Source: CBDCGJ01 sp965238305 (lineage in GTDB: Bacteria; Pseudomonadota; Alphaproteobacteria; GCA-2731375). Taken from it: DNA of 64,000 nucleotides. A program made the translations under genes and the position numbers. The stretch's first letter is position 1; each line of letters starts with the position of its first letter. This document shows, piece by piece, positions 25,997-35,289 of the stretch. Below the pieces are notes generated by a model, which saw only the letters and a program-made list of their open reading frames with translations, ran no database searches and was not told the origin of the DNA. The DNA lies in assembly GCA_965238305.1 (NCBI GenBank), contig CBDEHK010000001.1:3286001-3350000 (forward strand). The letters run 5' to 3'.

Positions 25997-26913
25997 TCAC
26001 TTGCCGCCTGATAAGGATGATGTTCGCGCCAATGACGGGCAATGTCGACGCGGCGGCAAAACCAGACATCGTCAAAGCTTTGTACATACGACAGAAATCG
26101 TTCCAGCCCTTTGATCCGACCCGGACGTCCAATTATCCGACAATGCAAGCCAACCGACATCATACGCGGCGTATATTGCCCTTCTTCGTAAAGGGCATCG
26201 AAGGCATCTTTTAAGTAAACAAAAAACTGCTCGCCGGAATTGAACCCCTGACTGGTGGCAAAGCGCATGTCGTTATTGTCCAGGGTATAAGGCACCACCA
26301 GATGCGGTTTGCCCTCGACCGTTGTCCAATACGGCAGATCATCGTTGTAATCGTCCGCGTCATAGAGGAAGCCAGCTTCTTCCACCACTAGCTTACGGGT
26401 ATTTTCGCTGGTCCGCCCGGTGTACCAACCCAAAGGGCGCTCACCGGTGACATCTTTGATGATCGCGATCGCCTTCTGCAGATGTTCGCGCTCCTCCTCT
26501 TCGGGGACATTGCGATAATCGATCCATCGATAACCGTGGCTACATATTTCATGACCCGCTTCCATGACTGCTTCCGCCACGGCCGGATTACGTGCCAACG
26601 CCATGGCGACGGCAAAAATCGTCAGCGGAATGCGTTTTTGAGCGAATAAACCCAAAATGCGCCATATCCCGACCCGACTGCCGTATTCATAAATCGATTC
26701 CATGCTCATGTGACGCTGTCCTGGCCAGGCATCGGCACCGATGATTTCCGACAGAAAAGCTTCCGAAGCCGGATCGCCGTGCAGGATGTTATTTTCCCCA
26801 CCTTCTTCATAGTTCAGCACGAATTGCACAGCCAAACGCGCGCCACCCGGCCAATTGGCTTTCGGCGCCATGGGTCCATAGCCATAAAGATCGCGCGGAT
26901 AGTCGTCGCTCAT
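25993..26913 (-). CDS. puuE: Allantoinase, polysaccharide-deacetylase type
   Basis: A 306-residue PuuE-type allantoinase, unrelated in fold to the AllB amidohydrolases. It opens the hydantoin ring of allantoin to allantoate. The NodB/polysaccharide-deacetylase barrel is visible, with MSMESIYEYGSRVGIWRIL, AGHEICSHGYRWIDY (metal/active-site histidine), GWYTGRTSENTRKL, DDADDYNDDLPYW and a late GLHCRIIGRPGRIKGL block. PuuE proteins usually have this length. It is the first gene of the minus-strand ureide operon and faces the uraH-xdh operon across a 207-base divergent region that carries a promoter and an inverted repeat. Confidence 0.94.
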   Translation of the reverse strand: MSDDYPRDLYGYGPMAPKANWPGGARLAVQFVLNYEEGGENNILHGDPASEAFLSEIIGADAWPGQRHMSMESIYEYGSRVGIWRILGLFAQKRIPLTIFAVAMALARNPAVAEAVMEAGHEICSHGYRWIDYRNVPEEEEREHLQKAIAIIKDVTGERPLGWYTGRTSENTRKLVVEEAGFLYDADDYNDDLPYWTTVEGKPHLVVPYTLDNNDMRFATSQGFNSGEQFFVYLKDAFDALYEEGQYTPRMMSVGLHCRIIGRPGRIKGLERFLSYVQSFDDVWFCRRVDIARHWREHHPYQAASE

Positions 26914-26996
26914 CGCCAGTTTCCCTTGAATTCCCCTGGATACGCGTAATTCTATGTCAGTTGGCCGATATAGCTACTGTTTTGAATGGCGTTCGT

Positions 26997-27017
26997 CTTT
27001 CAAATATTTTTTGAAAG
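26997..27017. promoter_or_regulatory. Inverted-repeat operator candidate in purine promoter region
   Basis: A perfect 8-base dyad CTTTCAAA-N5-TTTGAAAG lies just upstream of the -35 box of the uraH promoter and 84 bases upstream of the puuE start. An activator or repressor bound here could control both arms of the purine cluster. A site with the same TCAA-N7-TTGA core occurs at 40635-40649, ahead of puuD. The binding protein is not known; the LysR regulator at 39707-40618 is a candidate. Confidence 0.45.
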
Positions 27018-27021
27018 TGTT

Positions 27022-27049
27022 TTGATACTTTCCGATATTTCAATAATAT
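27022..27049 (+). promoter_or_regulatory. Sigma-70-like promoter for uraH-xdh operon
   Basis: TTGATA at 27022-27027 and TAATAT at 27044-27049 form -35 and -10 boxes separated by 16 bases, close to the vegetative consensus. Transcription would begin near 27056, about 65 bases before the uraH ATG. The 26997-27017 dyad ends four bases upstream of the -35 box. Confidence 0.5.
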
Positions 27050-27120
27050 AGCGAAATAGGTCATGCTCACAATCAAACTTGGGAACTAAATATAATAAGA
27101 AAAATACGGGAGATTTCGAT

Positions 27121-27471
27121 ATGGGGCGTTTGACGACCCACGTCTTGGACACAGCGAATGGCAGACCGGCCAGTGGCCTGGTGATTTCGTTATTCCGTTG
27201 TCATGAAAGGGGCCGCGAATTGATCCTAGAGACCAAGACCAATGATGACGGTCGCATCGATGGTCCCCTTCTGGAAAATGACGCCTTCAAAGCCGGAACT
27301 TATGAACTTGAATTCAAGGCCGGCGACTACTTTCGCAAACTAGGTGTGGAATTACCCGATCCGCCGTTTTTGGATGATGTGGTATTGCGGTTTGGACTTG
27401 CTGCGGACGAGCATTATCATGTGCCATTGCTGGTTTCTCCCTTTAGTTATTCGACCTATCGCGGCAGCTAA
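27121..27471 (+). CDS. uraH: 5-hydroxyisourate hydrolase
   Basis: A 116-residue transthyretin-like enzyme hydrolysing 5-hydroxyisourate to OHCU. ATG 27121 follows GGGAG at a good distance and gives the canonical N terminus MGRLTTHVLDTANGRPASGL; the frame extends upstream to 27079 without homology. The C-terminal signature YRGS and the HYHVPLLVSPF segment carry the family's active-site residues. No signal peptide is present, so it works in the cytosol with UraD. It leads the plus-strand operon and is separated from xdhA by two bases. Confidence 0.95.
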   Translation: MGRLTTHVLDTANGRPASGLVISLFRCHERGRELILETKTNDDGRIDGPLLENDAFKAGTYELEFKAGDYFRKLGVELPDPPFLDDVVLRFGLAADEHYHVPLLVSPFSYSTYRGS

Positions 27472-27473
27472 TC

Positions 27474-28937
27474 ATGAGCAACAGAACATATATCCGTTTT
27501 CGCCTCGACGATCAGGTCCGTGAATTCAAAGATATCGATCCAAATCTAACCCTATTGCGTTATCTGCGTGAAAACGAATGCCTGACCGGCACCAAAGAAG
27601 GCTGCGCGGAAGGCGATTGCGGCGCTTGTACTGTGGCAATCGGTGAAATCGTTGGTGGCAAAATGTGCTACCGCGCGATCAATGCCTGCATCCTGTTTCT
27701 GCCGATGTTGGACGGCAAGCACATTGTCACGGTTGAGCATTTAAGAAGCCAAAGCGGTGAATTGCATCCCGCGCAGGCGGCGATGGTTGCTAACCACGGA
27801 TCGCAATGCGGGTTCTGCACACCAGGTTTCATCATGTCTCTTTTCACTATGTATCGCAGTGGTGAAAGACCCAGTCGACGGCAGATCGATGATCATCTGA
27901 CTGGCAACCTATGTCGCTGTACCGGCTATGGCCCGATCATCGACAGCGCCCGGCAGATGTTCGATCGCGCCGAAGCGAGTGAGTGGAATGGCAGGCTGGA
28001 AGAAGCGGAGCGGCAAGTCCGACAATGGCATGATGACAATGCAGCGCTGGACTTTGTTACAAGTTACGGCCGATATTTTGCTCCCAGAAATATGGCAGAC
28101 CTACAACAGGCCGTGCATGACCGACCGAATGCCACGATCGTTGCAGGCGCCACCGATGTTGGCCTGTGGGTAACAAAGCTGCGTCGGCGCTTGGATCCGC
28201 TGATCGATATCACGCGGGTGCGTGAACTGCATGAGATTAGAGAAAGCGACAATATCCTGAACATCGGCGCCGCCGTACGGTATAGCGACGCGCACCAATT
28301 GTTAGAGGGCAAGTTTCCGGAACTTGGCGAACTGATCCGTCGCCTCGGTTCCGTACAGGTACGAAACTCCGGCACCATCGGCGGCAACATCGCCAACGGC
28401 TCGCCAATTGGCGACATGCCACCGGCACTGATCGCGCTCGATGCCTCAATTACTCTCAATCGCAACGGCGTGAAACGATCCCTACCGCTCGAGGACTTCT
28501 TCATCGAATATGGTAAACAAGACCGCGCCGGTGACGAGTTCCTGGAAAGCATTCAAGTCCCCCTGACTGGCCACGGTGAATTCCGTTGCCATAAATTATC
28601 TAAACGCTTCGATCAGGATATTACCGCTGTCTTAGGTGCCTTCAATATCACGCTGAATGACGGTCGAGTGGAAATGGCACGGATCGCCTTCGGCGGCATG
28701 GCCGCGATACCAAAACGCAGCCCAGCTTGCGAAGCTGCACTCAACGGTCAGCCCTGGAACGAGCAATCAATCGAAACCGCGACGGCGGCGCTAGCTGAAG
28801 ACTTCACGCCGCTTTCCGATATGCGCGCCAGTGCTGGCTACCGCCTACAGGCCGCGCAAAATCTGTTGCGAAAGTACTATCTGGAAAGTCAGCAACAGAC
28901 ATCGATCCGCCTCGCCACGCGGGAGGATGCGGCATGA
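27474..28937 (+). CDS. xdhA: Xanthine dehydrogenase small subunit (2Fe-2S and FAD)
   Basis: A 487-residue iron-sulfur/FAD subunit of xanthine dehydrogenase, of the two-subunit Rhodobacter capsulatus type. The plant-type 2Fe-2S site is GCAEGDCGAC (C44, C49, C52, with C72). The second 2Fe-2S site uses CGFCTPG and GNLCRCTGY (about 112-150). The FAD-binding domain (about 195-370) shows TIVAGATDVGLWVTK and the GTIGGNIANGSPIGD block, followed by the CO-dehydrogenase-flavoprotein C-terminal domain. It passes electrons from the molybdenum subunit to NAD. Its stop overlaps the xdhB start by four bases. Confidence 0.96.
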   Translation: MSNRTYIRFRLDDQVREFKDIDPNLTLLRYLRENECLTGTKEGCAEGDCGACTVAIGEIVGGKMCYRAINACILFLPMLDGKHIVTVEHLRSQSGELHPAQAAMVANHGSQCGFCTPGFIMSLFTMYRSGERPSRRQIDDHLTGNLCRCTGYGPIIDSARQMFDRAEASEWNGRLEEAERQVRQWHDDNAALDFVTSYGRYFAPRNMADLQQAVHDRPNATIVAGATDVGLWVTKLRRRLDPLIDITRVRELHEIRESDNILNIGAAVRYSDAHQLLEGKFPELGELIRRLGSVQVRNSGTIGGNIANGSPIGDMPPALIALDASITLNRNGVKRSLPLEDFFIEYGKQDRAGDEFLESIQVPLTGHGEFRCHKLSKRFDQDITAVLGAFNITLNDGRVEMARIAFGGMAAIPKRSPACEAALNGQPWNEQSIETATAALAEDFTPLSDMRASAGYRLQAAQNLLRKYYLESQQQTSIRLATREDAA

Positions 28938-31255
28938 GCGGACAAACCATCAAGGGCGACGTCGGACGCGCCTTGGAACATGATAGCGGTATCAAACATG
29001 TCACCGGCGAAGCCATCTATATCGACGATATCAACGAACCGGCGAACCTGCTGTTCCTCGACGCGGGCGGTTCAACCGAAGCCCATGCCACCATAACAGG
29101 ACTTGATCTGAGTGCGGTCAAGATCGCACCAGGTGTTCGTTTGGTGCTAACCGTAGACGATATCCCAGGCGACAATGATGTTAGTCCCACCGGCACGCAC
29201 GATGATCCGGTCCTCGCCGATGGCGAAGTTGTTTTCCACGGCCAACCGATTTTCGCCGTTGTCGCCGATACGTTGCAGCAAGCGCGCGATGCCACGCGTT
29301 TAGCAATGATCGAATATGATCCCTTACCTGCGATCCTGGGTATCGATGAGGCGGTTGCGGCGAAGTCTTTCATCAGTCACACACGGATTTGGGAGCGTGG
29401 CAAAGTTGACGACGTGATGCGCAACACGCCACAACGAATAAGCGGTCGGCTCAATATCGGTGGACAAGAACATTTCTATCTCGAAGGTCATGGCTCCCTG
29501 GTCGAACCCGGCGAAGACGGCGATGTGATGGTGCATTGCTCGACCCAGCATCCAAGCGAAGTGCAGCACAATGTCGCGCATGTCTTGGGCGTACCAAACC
29601 ACGCGGTGACAGTTGAAGTCCGGCGCATGGGGGGCGGCTTCGGCGGCAAAGAAACCCAAGGTGCGCAATGGGCGGCGCTGGCAGCGATCGCCGCTGTGAA
29701 AACCGGCCGGCCGGTTAAGGTTTGTCTGGATCGCGACGACGATATGATCCGCACTGGCAAACGGCACGATTTTACCGCCGATTACGAGGTCGGTTTCGAT
29801 GACGATGGCAATATCGTTGCCGCCGATCTGACTTATGCGTCGCGGTGTGGTTATTCCGCCGATTTGTCTGACGCCATCAACGATCGGGCCATGTTCCATA
29901 CCGACAACGCTTATTATCTAGGCGCCACCCGTATTGTCAGTCATCGCTGTCGCACCAACACAGTCTCGAACACTGCCTTTCGTGGCTTTGGCGGACCGCA
30001 AGGGATGCTGGCGGGCGAATGGATGATCGAACAAGTTGCCCGCGCCGTCGGCAAAGATCCGCTGACGATTCGTAAACAGAATTTCTATAGCGGCGAAGGG
30101 CGGAACGAAACGCCCTATTTTATGACTGTGGAAGATTTTGTCCTCGATCAGATTGTGCCGGATCTGGAAAATAGCGCCGACTATTGGGCTCGGCGACAGA
30201 AGATCGCCGCTTTCAACAAATCTAGCCCGGTGATCAAGCACGGTTTGTCGCTAACGCCGGTGAAATTTGGGATCTCATTCACCACCAGCTTTTTGAACCA
30301 GGCCGGTGCCTTGATCCATATCTATCGCGACGGCAGCGTCCACCTCAATCACGGTGGAACGGAGATGGGCCAAGGCCTGTTCACCAAAGTCGCGCAAGTC
30401 GTGGCCCATGAATTGCAAATCGATTTGGCGCAAGTGAAAATCACCGCGACGACGACCGGCAAAGTGCCTAATACCTCTGCCACCGCCGCCTCCTCCGGTT
30501 CCGACATGAATGGCATGGCGGCGCAAGCTGCAGCCAAGACCTTGAAGCGTCGACTTATCGCCTTTGCGATGAACCATTTTGACGTGGCCGAGGAAAACAT
30601 CCTCTTCAACGCCAACCGCGTGACCATCGGAAATCAAAAGATGTCGTTCGCCGACCTGATTGAACTGGCTTATCTGAACCGTGTCCAGCTTTCCGCCACC
30701 GGATTTTACCGCACGCCCAAAATTCATTGGGATCCGGCAACCGGTCGCGGTCGTCCCTTTTACTATTTTGCTTATGGTGCGGCGGTCAGTGAAGTCGCTA
30801 TCGACACCTTGACTGGCGAAAGCCGATTGTTACGCACCGACATTCTGCATGATGTCGGACGCAGTCTGAACCCGGCGATCGACTTGGGCCAGATCGAGGG
30901 CGGTTTCATTCAAGGTGCAGGTTGGTTGACCTCGGAAGAACTTTGCTGGGACGACAAAGGTCGGCTAACCACCCATGCGCCATCGACTTACAAAATTCCG
31001 ACCTGCGGCGACCGACCGGAAGAAATGAATATCAATATTTGGAAAAAAGGCGAAAACAAAGAAGCCACGGTGCATCGATCTAAAGCGGTCGGAGAACCAC
31101 CATTAATGTTGGCTATTTCGGTCTTTCTGGCAATTGCCGACGCGGTGTCGAGTTTGTCGGATTATCGCCATGCCGCCGCATTACATGCACCGGCCACACC
31201 GGAAGCCATTCTGAGTGCTGTCACCGCCATGCAAAGGAGCGTTGATGATGCCTAA
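28934..31255 (+). CDS. xdhB: Xanthine dehydrogenase molybdopterin-binding subunit
   Basis: A 773-residue molybdenum-cofactor subunit that hydroxylates hypoxanthine and xanthine to urate. The N-terminal aldehyde-oxidase a/b hammerhead domain (about 18-125) is followed by the molybdopterin-binding domain. Features include MGGGFGGKET, the AFRGFGGPQGML block, the GGTEMGQGLFTK segment and the catalytic glutamate E721 in KAVGEPPLML. The length matches R. capsulatus XdhB. Its stop overlaps the start of xdhC, the chaperone needed to insert sulfurated cofactor. The protein is cytosolic with no Tat signal, so it belongs to the xanthine dehydrogenase group rather than periplasmic isoquinoline or aldehyde oxidoreductases. 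Confidence 0.96.
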   Translation: MSGQTIKGDVGRALEHDSGIKHVTGEAIYIDDINEPANLLFLDAGGSTEAHATITGLDLSAVKIAPGVRLVLTVDDIPGDNDVSPTGTHDDPVLADGEVVFHGQPIFAVVADTLQQARDATRLAMIEYDPLPAILGIDEAVAAKSFISHTRIWERGKVDDVMRNTPQRISGRLNIGGQEHFYLEGHGSLVEPGEDGDVMVHCSTQHPSEVQHNVAHVLGVPNHAVTVEVRRMGGGFGGKETQGAQWAALAAIAAVKTGRPVKVCLDRDDDMIRTGKRHDFTADYEVGFDDDGNIVAADLTYASRCGYSADLSDAINDRAMFHTDNAYYLGATRIVSHRCRTNTVSNTAFRGFGGPQGMLAGEWMIEQVARAVGKDPLTIRKQNFYSGEGRNETPYFMTVEDFVLDQIVPDLENSADYWARRQKIAAFNKSSPVIKHGLSLTPVKFGISFTTSFLNQAGALIHIYRDGSVHLNHGGTEMGQGLFTKVAQVVAHELQIDLAQVKITATTTGKVPNTSATAASSGSDMNGMAAQAAAKTLKRRLIAFAMNHFDVAEENILFNANRVTIGNQKMSFADLIELAYLNRVQLSATGFYRTPKIHWDPATGRGRPFYYFAYGAAVSEVAIDTLTGESRLLRTDILHDVGRSLNPAIDLGQIEGGFIQGAGWLTSEELCWDDKGRLTTHAPSTYKIPTCGDRPEEMNINIWKKGENKEATVHRSKAVGEPPLMLAISVFLAIADAVSSLSDYRHAAALHAPATPEAILSAVTAMQRSVDDA

Positions 31256-32162
31256 TATCCGCACCCTACGCCCGGAAGTTAACCGCCCCGCCTGGGTACA
31301 TATGCTGCGCGAGATTTCAGAGACGGCGGTTCTGTTGTTTGTTACCCGCGCCATGGGCTCGACACCACGGGAAATGGGTGCCTGGATGATTGTTACTGAA
31401 AACAACGCGCACGGGACCATCGGTGGTGGTAATTTGGAATATCAGGCGACCGGCAAAGCACGTGAAATCTTGTTGAGCGGTGATAGTGACCAAATAGTTG
31501 AGACTTTCCTGCTCGGCCCGGACCTCAACCAATGTTGTGGCGGCGCGGTGGATATTCTTTTTTGCCTTGTATCCGCTGACGAAAACGAACTGCGGGAACC
31601 GGGTGCGCAGCGCGAATGGGTTGTCAATCCAGGCACAACTGTGGATACGCCCATCACTATTCCACTCATTGAAGCGCGCAACCGGGCTGTCATTTACGGT
31701 GCCGGCCATGTTGGCTTGGAATGTGCGGATATATTGGAGCGGACAGGTTTCGATGTCCGTCTTATTGATCCCCGTGCCGGTCGCCGCGAACTCGTGATGG
31801 GAAACGTTTCTACTTATGCAAACGACGAAACGATAGATGAAACCGATGCCTATATACTGGTGATGACTCATGACCACCAACTCGATTTCGATATTTGCCA
31901 ACGATTACTGGGGGCAAACAGATTTCGGTTTTTGGGCTTGATCGGAAGCGGTTCGAAAATTGCCCGTTTCAAAAAGAGGCTGCGCGAGGCCGATATATCC
32001 GACCAAGCGATTGCCCGCTTGACCAGCCCCATTGGTCTTCCGTCGATCCACGGTAAAGAGCCTGCCGTGATCGCGGTTTCCGTTACCGCGCAAATCCTTG
32101 AACTACAGGGCGAACACGCGATGGGGCGACCAGCCGACTTAAGGAGCCTATTGAATGACTGA
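31245..32162 (+). CDS. xdhC: XdhC accessory protein for xanthine dehydrogenase
   Basis: A 305-residue molybdenum-cofactor chaperone that protects and sulfurates the cofactor before insertion into XdhB. The N-terminal XdhC/CoxI domain has FVTRAMGSTPREMGAWMIV and GTIGGGNLEYQA, and CCGGAVDILF is also typical. The C-terminal Rossmann domain starts with AVIYGAGHVGLECADIL and includes LGLIGSGSKIARFKKRL. Starts at ATG 31245 or ATG 31248 follow AGGAG at 5 or 8 bases; both lie inside the xdhB 3' end. Its stop overlaps the start of guaD. Confidence 0.94.
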   Translation: MMPNIRTLRPEVNRPAWVHMLREISETAVLLFVTRAMGSTPREMGAWMIVTENNAHGTIGGGNLEYQATGKAREILLSGDSDQIVETFLLGPDLNQCCGGAVDILFCLVSADENELREPGAQREWVVNPGTTVDTPITIPLIEARNRAVIYGAGHVGLECADILERTGFDVRLIDPRAGRRELVMGNVSTYANDETIDETDAYILVMTHDHQLDFDICQRLLGANRFRFLGLIGSGSKIARFKKRLREADISDQAIARLTSPIGLPSIHGKEPAVIAVSVTAQILELQGEHAMGRPADLRSLLND

Positions 32163-32628
32163 CAAGCATACGTATATGCAGCGCGCTGTAGAGATTTCCG
32201 GCGAGAGAATGCACGCTGGCGACGGCGGCCCATTCGGTGCTGTTATCGTGAAGGACAGCAGGATTGTCGGTATCGGCCACAACAACGTCACCTCGAGCAA
32301 TGATCCAACAGCGCATGCGGAAGTTACCGCGATCCGGGATGCTTGCAAAAATCTTGATACATTCAGTCTACAGGGTGCCGAGATATTTACCAGTTGCGAG
32401 CCCTGCCCGATGTGTCTATCGGCAATCTATTGGGCCCGTCTGGATCACATCTATTACGCCAATAGCCGCGAAGACGCTGCCCGTATTGGTTTCGATGACG
32501 CTTTTTTGTATGACGAAGTAGCGAAAGACCCAAAAGACCGCAGCTTACCGATGGATCATATAGAGGTTGCCGAAGCGGCCGAGATATTCCAAGAATGGAT
32601 AAACAAAGAAGACAAAGTCCGGTACTAA
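32155..32628 (+). CDS. guaD: Guanine deaminase (CDA-fold)
   Basis: A 157-residue zinc deaminase of the cytidine-deaminase fold, resembling Bacillus GuaD, which deaminates guanine to xanthine. Zinc ligands are in TAHAEVTAI (HAE) and SCEPCPMCLSAIYWARL (PCPMC). The domain-swapped C-terminal tail ending EWINKEDKVRY is typical of GuaD and differs from tRNA adenosine deaminase TadA. The start overlaps xdhC by eight bases, tying guanine entry to xanthine oxidation. It precedes the nucleobase/nucleoside ABC importer genes. Confidence 0.92.
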   Translation: MTDKHTYMQRAVEISGERMHAGDGGPFGAVIVKDSRIVGIGHNNVTSSNDPTAHAEVTAIRDACKNLDTFSLQGAEIFTSCEPCPMCLSAIYWARLDHIYYANSREDAARIGFDDAFLYDEVAKDPKDRSLPMDHIEVAEAAEIFQEWINKEDKVRY

Positions 32629-32662
32629 AAACAGGATACGTCTAAAGGGGAGGAAATCATTG

Positions 32663-34219
32663 ATGTCGGAAGACCAGAACTCGGGTCCGCCGCTTCTCGG
32701 CCTGCAGGGAATTCGCAAAGAATTTCCCGGCACCTTGGCGAATGACGATGTCAGTTTGCAGATAAAACCAGGCGAGATTCACGCATTATTGGGGGAAAAT
32801 GGCGCCGGTAAAAGTACTTTAGTCAAAATAATCTACGGCGTACTTGCTGCTGATGCCGGCACAATGTCTTGGAAGGGTGATAAAACAGTTGTTGCCAATC
32901 CCGCCGGCGCCAGAAATCTGGGTATCGGCATGGTGTTTCAGCATTTCTCTCTATTTGAAGCGCTGACAGTTTCCGAAAATATTGCGCTTGGCCTACCGGC
33001 TGATTTTGCCAAGGGCAATCTGAATCAGAAAATCATTGAAGTGTCGAATTCGTACGGTCTGCCACTGGAGCCGACCCGCGACGTGCATTCCCTTTCGGTC
33101 GGTGAGCGCCAGCGGATTGAAATCGTCCGCTGTTTGTTGCAATCCCCAAAACTTCTGATCATGGACGAACCAACGTCGGTCCTGACACCGCAAGAAGCAG
33201 ACAAGTTGTTCGAGACTTTGCGCCAACTATCCGAAGAAGGTTGCGCGATCCTCTATATCAGCCATCGCCTGGAGGAAATCCGCGCCCTTTGCCACAAAGC
33301 CACAATCATGCGTCTAGGCCGGGTTGTCGCCGAATGCACACCGGCGGAAGAAACTGCCCGCAGCATTGCCGAAATGATGATGGGCGAAAATCTTGAACTA
33401 CCGGAAAAAGCCGGCGACGTCGCGGTCGGTGAAGTGCGATTGGGGGTCAATGGTTTGTCGCTGGCCAGTGCGGCGCAATTCGGCATCGCTCTGACGGACA
33501 TAAGTTTTGAAGCCCGTGGTGGCGAAATCCTGGGGATCGCCGGTCTGGCAGGTAACGGGCAAACGGAACTTGCTGGTGCCTTGAGCGGGGAAAACAAGTC
33601 ACCGAGTGCCGATGTCATAATGTTTGACGGTGAAGCCGTCGGTCGCCACGGCGCCTTAGTACGTCGCCGCATGGGGCTTGCATTTGTCCCGGAAGAGCGG
33701 GTTGGCCATGGCGCGATTCCTGACATGAACCTATGGGAAAACGCGTTTCTAAGCGGCATGCATCGGATGAACCTTATGCGTCACGGTTTCATTCAAACCA
33801 ATTTGTCGGTGCACTACGCGACCGAGATTGTAAATAAGTTCAACGTAAAAACCGCCGGCGTCGATCACAATGCCTCCAGTCTGTCGGGCGGTAACCTACA
33901 AAAGTTCATCATCGGCCGGGAAATTCTGCAGGAACCGAGTGTGATGGTGGCGGCGCAACCGACCTGGGGCGTGGACGCCGGATCGGCGGCCCAAATTCAC
34001 CAGGCTTTGCTTGATCTTGCAGCGCGGGGCTGCGCCGTAATCATCATCAGTCAGGATCTGGATGAGCTCTTCACCATTTCCGGCCGCATCGGGGTATTGA
34101 GTGAAGGGCGATTGTCGGAACCCAGGCCGGTTGAAGAAATGTCGGTTGAAGAGGTCGGCCTGCTGATGGGCGGCTTGCATGATCTAGACGCGCCAACGCC
34201 GGAGGCTGCCCATGCTTAG
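32663..34219 (+). CDS. ABC importer ATPase, BMP/nucleoside type (two NBDs)
   Basis: A 518-residue protein with two nucleotide-binding domains in one chain, as in sugar and BMP-type nucleoside importers (YufO/NupA-like). The first NBD (about 10-240) has Walker A GENGAGKST, signature SVGERQRIEIVRCLLQSP and Walker B LLIMDEPTSVLTP. The second (about 265-505) has a divergent Walker A (GLAGNGQTEL) and signature LSGGNLQKFIIGRE, normal for this group. ATG 32663 follows AAAGGGGAGG; an in-frame TTG three bases earlier is possible. The context suggests uptake of purine nucleosides or bases. It overlaps the first permease gene by eight bases. Confidence 0.92.
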   Translation: MSEDQNSGPPLLGLQGIRKEFPGTLANDDVSLQIKPGEIHALLGENGAGKSTLVKIIYGVLAADAGTMSWKGDKTVVANPAGARNLGIGMVFQHFSLFEALTVSENIALGLPADFAKGNLNQKIIEVSNSYGLPLEPTRDVHSLSVGERQRIEIVRCLLQSPKLLIMDEPTSVLTPQEADKLFETLRQLSEEGCAILYISHRLEEIRALCHKATIMRLGRVVAECTPAEETARSIAEMMMGENLELPEKAGDVAVGEVRLGVNGLSLASAAQFGIALTDISFEARGGEILGIAGLAGNGQTELAGALSGENKSPSADVIMFDGEAVGRHGALVRRRMGLAFVPEERVGHGAIPDMNLWENAFLSGMHRMNLMRHGFIQTNLSVHYATEIVNKFNVKTAGVDHNASSLSGGNLQKFIIGREILQEPSVMVAAQPTWGVDAGSAAQIHQALLDLAARGCAVIIISQDLDELFTISGRIGVLSEGRLSEPRPVEEMSVEEVGLLMGGLHDLDAPTPEAAHA

Positions 34220-35279
34220 ACTGGAATCACGCGGTGAAGTTTCCCGCACGATGTCTCTATTGGCGCCATTGTTGGCGGTGGTGTTGACTTTGTTGGCCGG
34301 CCCGATCTTATTTGCTTTTCTCGGCACCAACCCAATTTCTGCATTGTATGTGTTTTTCATCCAACCACTGACGACTTGGTACGATTTCACTGAAGTATTG
34401 GTGAAGGCAGCCCCGCTCGTCCTCATCGGCGTTGGCCTTTCTTTTGGTTTTCGCGCCGGGGTCTGGAATATCGGCGCGGAGGGACAGTTTACTGCCGGTG
34501 CCTTGGCCGGAGGTGTTATTGCGCTTGCCTTCTACGAGGTTGAAAGTCCATTTTTACTGCCGGCGATGTTAATTGCGGGAACGCTGGGCGGCATGGCTTG
34601 GGCCGCGATCCCGGCCTTTCTACGCACCAAGATGAATACCAACGAAATTCTGACCAGCTTGATGCTGACTTATGTCGCCTTGTTATTGCTCAGCCTGCTC
34701 ATTCATGGGCCGTTGAAAGATCCTGATGGTTTGAACTTCCCGGAAAGCCGGATTTTTCATGATAGCGCGACCATACCTATCCTGATCGAAGAAACCCGCC
34801 TGCATCTCGGCTGGTTGATCGCCGTTATTGCCGTCATTGTCGCCTGGGTGGTTTTGGCCCGACATGTTCTAGGTTTCCAGTTTCGCCTGATCGGGATGGC
34901 GCCGATGGCGGCCGGTTATGCGGGTTTTTCCGGACAGCGTGTGGTCTGGTACAGCTTCCTAATCAGTGGCGGCTGCGCCGGCTTGGCCGGCATCCTGGAA
35001 GTTGCCGGGCCGATTGGACAGATTGTTCCCTCAATTTCACCAGGGTACGGATTTACCGCCATCATCGTGGCTTTCCTCGGACGTTTGCATCCCGTCGGCA
35101 TATTACTGGCCGGTTTTGTCATGGCCTTGAGTTATATCGGTGGCGAGACAGCACAAATAGAATTGAACTTACCCAACGCGGTGACTGGTGTCTTCCAAGG
35201 CATGTTATTGTTCTTCTTGCTGGCGACGGACGTTTTGATCAAGTTCCGCATCCGCTTCGGCGCTGCGGCAAGAGCGTAG
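34212..35279 (+). CDS. ABC importer permease 1, BMP/nucleoside type
   Basis: A 355-residue inner-membrane permease of the BPD_transp_2 family. Roughly eight to ten hydrophobic segments are visible, with the family hallmark GFRAGVWNIGAEGQFTAGAL near 85-105 and the later PGYGFTAIIVAFLGRLHP block near 275-300. It pairs with the permease encoded ten bases downstream to form the channel of the importer. The start lies within the ATPase 3' end, so the two are translationally coupled. Confidence 0.92.
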   Translation: MLRLESRGEVSRTMSLLAPLLAVVLTLLAGPILFAFLGTNPISALYVFFIQPLTTWYDFTEVLVKAAPLVLIGVGLSFGFRAGVWNIGAEGQFTAGALAGGVIALAFYEVESPFLLPAMLIAGTLGGMAWAAIPAFLRTKMNTNEILTSLMLTYVALLLLSLLIHGPLKDPDGLNFPESRIFHDSATIPILIEETRLHLGWLIAVIAVIVAWVVLARHVLGFQFRLIGMAPMAAGYAGFSGQRVVWYSFLISGGCAGLAGILEVAGPIGQIVPSISPGYGFTAIIVAFLGRLHPVGILLAGFVMALSYIGGETAQIELNLPNAVTGVFQGMLLFFLLATDVLIKFRIRFGAAARA

Positions 35280-35289
35280 GAGAGCGGAT

